A model generated the notes under the pieces. It had not been told where the DNA came from, made no database searches, and saw nothing but the letters and a program-made list of their open reading frames with translations. This document shows, in pieces, positions 5,613 to 8,493 of a stretch of DNA of 8,493 bases. A program made the translations under genes and the position numbers. Position 1 is the stretch's first letter. Each line of letters opens with the position of its first letter. The DNA is from JAAHGY01 sp051439365 (GTDB lineage: Bacteria > Cyanobacteriota > Cyanobacteriia > CAKZMO01): contig JBFRWC010000193.1 of NCBI GenBank assembly GCA_051439365.1, forward strand, positions 1 to 8,493, given 5' to 3'.

Positions 5613-7916
5613 ATGACGGGAATCACGATGCAAACCCAGACCTTTCGGTTACGTGGTATGAGTTGTGCGGGCTGTGTCCGTTCTGTAGAATCCGCCATCA
5701 GCGAAGTCGTGGGAGTGGAGTCCTGTGCAGTTAACTTTGGCGCAGAACAAGCAACCGTGACCTACAATTCGGCTACCGTGGAGACCGCTGCGATCGAGGC
5801 GGCGGTGGCAGCAGCAGGCTTTAGCGCTCAGGCCATTGTCGATGATGCCTTTGCCATTGAGCCAGAGGATGGCGAGACGGAGCAGCGGCGGGAAAGTCGG
5901 CAACTACGGCGCAAAGTCACGGTGAACCTGACCATTGCGGGTATTTTTGTGTTGGGGTCGTTACCGATGATGACGGGGCTGTCGATTCCGTTGATCCCCA
6001 TGTGGTTACATCATCCTTGGCTGCAACTGGTGTTGAGCCTTCCAGTGATGGGGTGGGGTGGGCGATCGTTTTTTGTCAATGCCTGGAAGTCGCTGAAGCA
6101 CGGCTCGGCGACGATGGACACGCTGGTGGCTCTGGGGACGGGGGCCGCCTTTGTATATTCCTTATTTCCTACCCTGTTCCCTCAGTGGTTCCAGCAACAG
6201 GGATTGCCCCATGTGTACTATGAGGTAGCGGTGGTGGTGATTGCCCTGGTGTTGCTGGGGCGATCGCTGGAACATCGGGCCAAGCGGCAAACCTCGGAGG
6301 CAATTCGCAAGTTGATAGGACTGCAACCGAAAACGGCACGGGTGGTACGGAATGGAGAGGATATAGATATTCCGATTACGGCAGTGATGGTGAGTGACGT
6401 GATTCGGGTGCGGCCCGGTGAAAAAATTCCCGTGGATGGGGAACTGCTACAAGGGACGGCCATTCTGGATGAATCGATGGTGACGGGGGAAAGTGAGCCT
6501 GTCACCAAAGCAGTGGGGGATGAGGTGATTGGAGCGACGATGAATAAGACGGGAAGCTTTACGTTTCGGGCAACACGAGTGGGCAAGGACACGTTTCTAG
6601 CCCAGATTGTTAAGCTAGTGCAGCAGGCCCAAGGGTCCAAGGCTCCGATTCAACATCTGGCGGATCAAGTGACGGGCTGGTTTGTGCCAGCGGTGATGGC
6701 GATCGCCCTCCTCTCCTTTATCCTCTGGTTTGCTATTACCCGTGATATCGCCCTGGCCTTGCTGCCGATGGTGGGGGTGTTGATTATTGCCTGTCCCTGC
6801 TCCCTCGGTTTAGCTACCCCCACGTCGATTATGGTGGGTACAGGCAAGGGGGCAGAAAACGGCATTTTGATCAAAGGGGCAGAGAGTCTGGAGTTGGCCC
6901 ACAAAATTCAAACCCTTGTCCTGGATAAAACAGGCACGATTACTGAGGGCAAACCCACGGTCACACACTACCTGACGACTCGCGGTACGGCGGATAGCAA
7001 CGAACAGCGATTACTCAAACTGGCGGCCTTGCTAGAGCGCAATTCTGAGCATCCTTTGGCAGAAGCGGTGGTCCAGTATGCCCAACGGCAAGAGGTGAGT
7101 AGTGAGCCAGATCCCCGGTTTCTTGGAGAAACCGGGGATCTCATTGAGGTGAAAGATTTTGAGGCGATCGCTGGCAGTGGAGTCCAAGGGACGGTCCTGG
7201 GTCAACAGGTACACATGGGCACCCAACACTGGTTACGGGAACTGGACATTGACACCAGCCCCTTGCAACCCCGCTGGACTGAGTTGGAACACTCTGGCAA
7301 AACCGTGATTGGGCTGGCAGTGGATGGACAACTGGAAGCGATTATGGCGATCGCCGATGCGGTCAAGCCATCCTCGTCTACAGCGATCCAACTACTGCAA
7401 CAGATGGGACTAAGCGTGGTGATGTTGACGGGGGATAACCAGCGCACCGCAGCAGCGATCGCCGCCGAAGTCAACATTGGTCACGTGATTGCCCAAGTGC
7501 GTCCCGACCAGAAAGCGGCTCAAATTGCCCAACTCCAGCAAAACGGCAAAGTCGTGGCCATGGTGGGGGATGGCATCAACGACGCTCCCGCCCTAGCTCA
7601 AGCCGATGTAGGCATGGCCATCGGGACCGGAACCGATGTGGCGATCGCCGCCAGTGATATCACCCTGATTTCTGGCGACCTCCACGGCATCGTCACCGCC
7701 ATCCAACTGTCCCGCGCCACCATGCGAAATATTCGCCAAAATCTGTTCTTTGCCTTTGTGTATAACGTCGCTGGAATCCCGATCGCCGCTGGCGTGCTGT
7801 ATCCGATCTTTGGCTGGTTACTTAATCCCATGCTAGCCGGAACTGCGATGGCCTTTAGCTCAGTTTCAGTGGTGACAAATGCGCTACGGTTACGTAACTT
7901 TCAGCCTCGGTTTTGA
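5613..7916 (+). CDS. copA: Cu(I)-translocating P1B-type ATPase (CopA/PacS/CtaA family)
   Basis: This 767-residue integral membrane pump hydrolyses ATP to move Cu(I) out of the cytoplasm. Domains in order: one N-terminal heavy-metal-binding domain with GMSCAGC (C18, C21); four membrane helices (about 102-220); the actuator domain with TGE (291-293); two helices, the second with the CPC motif C394-P395-C396; the phosphorylation domain with D438 in DKTGT; the nucleotide-binding domain with H480-P481; GDGIND (652-657); and two last helices with Y717-N718 and M746-x-x-S749-S750. The CPC, YN and MxxSS residues mark the Cu(I) subgroup P1B-1. Cyanobacteria often have two such pumps, a plasma-membrane CtaA and a thylakoid PacS for plastocyanin supply; I cannot decide which, or whether it is a detoxification CopA, though the divergent DUF411 gene favours resistance. 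Residues 499-510 are encoded by a perfect palindrome that looks inserted. No Atx1 chaperone gene is adjacent. Confidence 0.95.
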   Translation: MTGITMQTQTFRLRGMSCAGCVRSVESAISEVVGVESCAVNFGAEQATVTYNSATVETAAIEAAVAAAGFSAQAIVDDAFAIEPEDGETEQRRESRQLRRKVTVNLTIAGIFVLGSLPMMTGLSIPLIPMWLHHPWLQLVLSLPVMGWGGRSFFVNAWKSLKHGSATMDTLVALGTGAAFVYSLFPTLFPQWFQQQGLPHVYYEVAVVVIALVLLGRSLEHRAKRQTSEAIRKLIGLQPKTARVVRNGEDIDIPITAVMVSDVIRVRPGEKIPVDGELLQGTAILDESMVTGESEPVTKAVGDEVIGATMNKTGSFTFRATRVGKDTFLAQIVKLVQQAQGSKAPIQHLADQVTGWFVPAVMAIALLSFILWFAITRDIALALLPMVGVLIIACPCSLGLATPTSIMVGTGKGAENGILIKGAESLELAHKIQTLVLDKTGTITEGKPTVTHYLTTRGTADSNEQRLLKLAALLERNSEHPLAEAVVQYAQRQEVSSEPDPRFLGETGDLIEVKDFEAIAGSGVQGTVLGQQVHMGTQHWLRELDIDTSPLQPRWTELEHSGKTVIGLAVDGQLEAIMAIADAVKPSSSTAIQLLQQMGLSVVMLTGDNQRTAAAIAAEVNIGHVIAQVRPDQKAAQIAQLQQNGKVVAMVGDGINDAPALAQADVGMAIGTGTDVAIAASDITLISGDLHGIVTAIQLSRATMRNIRQNLFFAFVYNVAGIPIAAGVLYPIFGWLLNPMLAGTAMAFSSVSVVTNALRLRNFQPRF
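7109..7141. repeat. Perfect 33-base palindromic element inside the copper-ATPase gene
   Basis: AGATCCCCGGTTTCT (7109-7123) is the exact reverse complement of 7127-7141, with a 3-base loop TGG. At 33 bases it equals 11 codons and keeps the frame. It encodes roughly P499 to L510 (core DPRFLGETGD) in the nucleotide-binding domain, between the helix after the HP motif and the VKDFEAIAGSGV strand. From memory, similar GATCCCCGGTTTCT palindromes are scattered in filamentous cyanobacterial genomes; this was not checked. Confidence 0.85.
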
Positions 7917-8116
7917 TGCTGTGAGAGCGATCGCCTCTTTACCATCGTCAAACCGTTTAGCGGCTACCTATGTAACACGGGGTTGCAAGATATCAAATGA
8001 TCCCTAAGCCTATCATTAATGTGTGTCGTGATACTGAATCATCCAGGGCTGAAATGAAAGGATGGCTAGCAGTTTCCAGACGCACTTTCGGCCCAATCCA
8101 TCACAACACATCAGCC

Positions 8117-8413
8117 ATGCAGACCTATCAAGTAACCCTAATTAACAAAGATCAAAACTTTGAGCAAACGATTGCAATTCCAGCCACCGAGTCAATCTTA
8201 GATGAAGCGGTGGAGCAAGGAATCAAAATTCCCTTTGAATGTGCGGTAGGTTCCTGTGCGATGTGCCAAGGTCAGTTGATCACAGGAACAGTGGATCAAT
8301 CAGAACAAATTTTCCTCAGTGATGAACAAATCGCTCAAGGTCTGGTTTTAACTTGTATGGCCACACCCACATCGGATTGTACGCTTGAGGTTGATTTGGA
8401 GAGTTATCTCTAG
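8117..8413 (+). CDS. Plant-type [2Fe-2S] ferredoxin, divergent cluster loop
   Basis: From the ATG at 8117 this is a 98-residue soluble electron carrier, the normal length of a cyanobacterial ferredoxin; it begins QTYQVTLINKDQNFEQTI, the usual first beta-hairpin. The cluster ligands are C42, C47, C50 and C80, with spacing C-x4-C-x2-C-x29-C as in photosynthetic ferredoxins. The loop reads CAVGSCAMCQG rather than the common CRAGACSTCAG, and LTCMA surrounds the last ligand, so this is probably one of the low-abundance ferredoxins rather than the main PetF. The frame is open upstream to an ATG at 7997, but those 40 residues do not resemble ferredoxin and the family length argues for 8117. No clear ribosome binding site is seen. 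The 200 bases after the ATPase gene hold a HIP1 site (7927-7934) but no convincing terminator, so co-transcription is possible. Confidence 0.92.
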   Translation: MQTYQVTLINKDQNFEQTIAIPATESILDEAVEQGIKIPFECAVGSCAMCQGQLITGTVDQSEQIFLSDEQIAQGLVLTCMATPTSDCTLEVDLESYL

Positions 8414-8493
8414 GAGAGGTGATGGGTTTTCAAGAGAAATTGTCTTAATTGATATTGACCAAAAGACGGGCGCGATCGCCTGCTGCATTGTGG

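Noticed and set aside
7997..8116. A 40-residue N-terminal extension of the ferredoxin from the ATG at 7997.
   Set aside because: It does not resemble ferredoxin or a clear targeting signal, and starting at 8117 gives the normal length and fold boundary.
8414..8493. Short coding possibilities after the ferredoxin gene: ATG at 8422 with a good ribosome site (8 codons), a plus-strand frame through 8433-8493, and a minus-strand frame ending at 8445.
   Set aside because: The first stops after eight codons, the second has no usual start codon, and the third gives only about 15 residues before the window edge. None can be told from chance.

Overview
The window is a stretch of cyanobacterial chromosome. 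The octamer GCGATCGC (HIP1) occurs about 19 times in 8.5 kb, inside genes and between them, which is a hallmark of many cyanobacterial genomes. The gene content agrees: a plant-type [2Fe-2S] ferredoxin, a Uma2-family (DUF820) protein, a PacS/CtaA-like copper ATPase and a DUF411 lipoprotein. The species cannot be named from this sequence.

Layout. (1) Bases 1-1557, plus strand: the tail of an extended-SDR sugar-nucleotide epimerase/dehydratase abuts a complete UDP-glucose 6-dehydrogenase gene (TAA followed directly by ATG). This is the end of a sugar-nucleotide operon that probably feeds surface polysaccharide. Two long hairpins in tandem (1559-1638) close it. (2) 1692-2159, plus: a GNAT acetyltransferase that converges, with an 18-base gap, on a minus-strand pair (3178 to 2178). 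The pair encodes a pyridoxamine-phosphate-oxidase-like flavin-binding protein and a small four-helix membrane protein. (3) 3375-4076, plus: a Uma2 nuclease-like protein, convergent with moaE (4680-4168, minus), the large subunit of molybdopterin synthase. (4) 4867-7916: a copper locus. A DUF411 (CopG-like) lipoprotein gene on the minus strand and a Cu(I)-exporting P1B-type ATPase gene on the plus strand diverge from a shared 233-base control region. (5) 8117-8413, plus: a 98-residue [2Fe-2S] ferredoxin with an unusual cluster loop, about 200 bases after the ATPase.

How the genes work together. The SDR and ugd products act in sequence or in parallel on UDP-sugars. The DUF411 protein, predicted to be membrane-anchored outside the cytoplasm, would bind copper there, while the ATPase moves Cu(I) out of the cytoplasm, either to the periplasm or to the thylakoid lumen. 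The ferredoxin may be unrelated to copper or may be part of the same stress response; the sequence does not decide this. The other genes look like independent single units.

The most unusual feature is a perfect 33-base palindrome (7109-7141) inside the copper ATPase gene. It adds about 11 codons in frame to the nucleotide-binding domain, as if a short palindromic repeat had inserted without breaking the gene. No wholly new multi-gene system is evident. The shared control region of the copper locus and the intragenic palindrome are the best leads.
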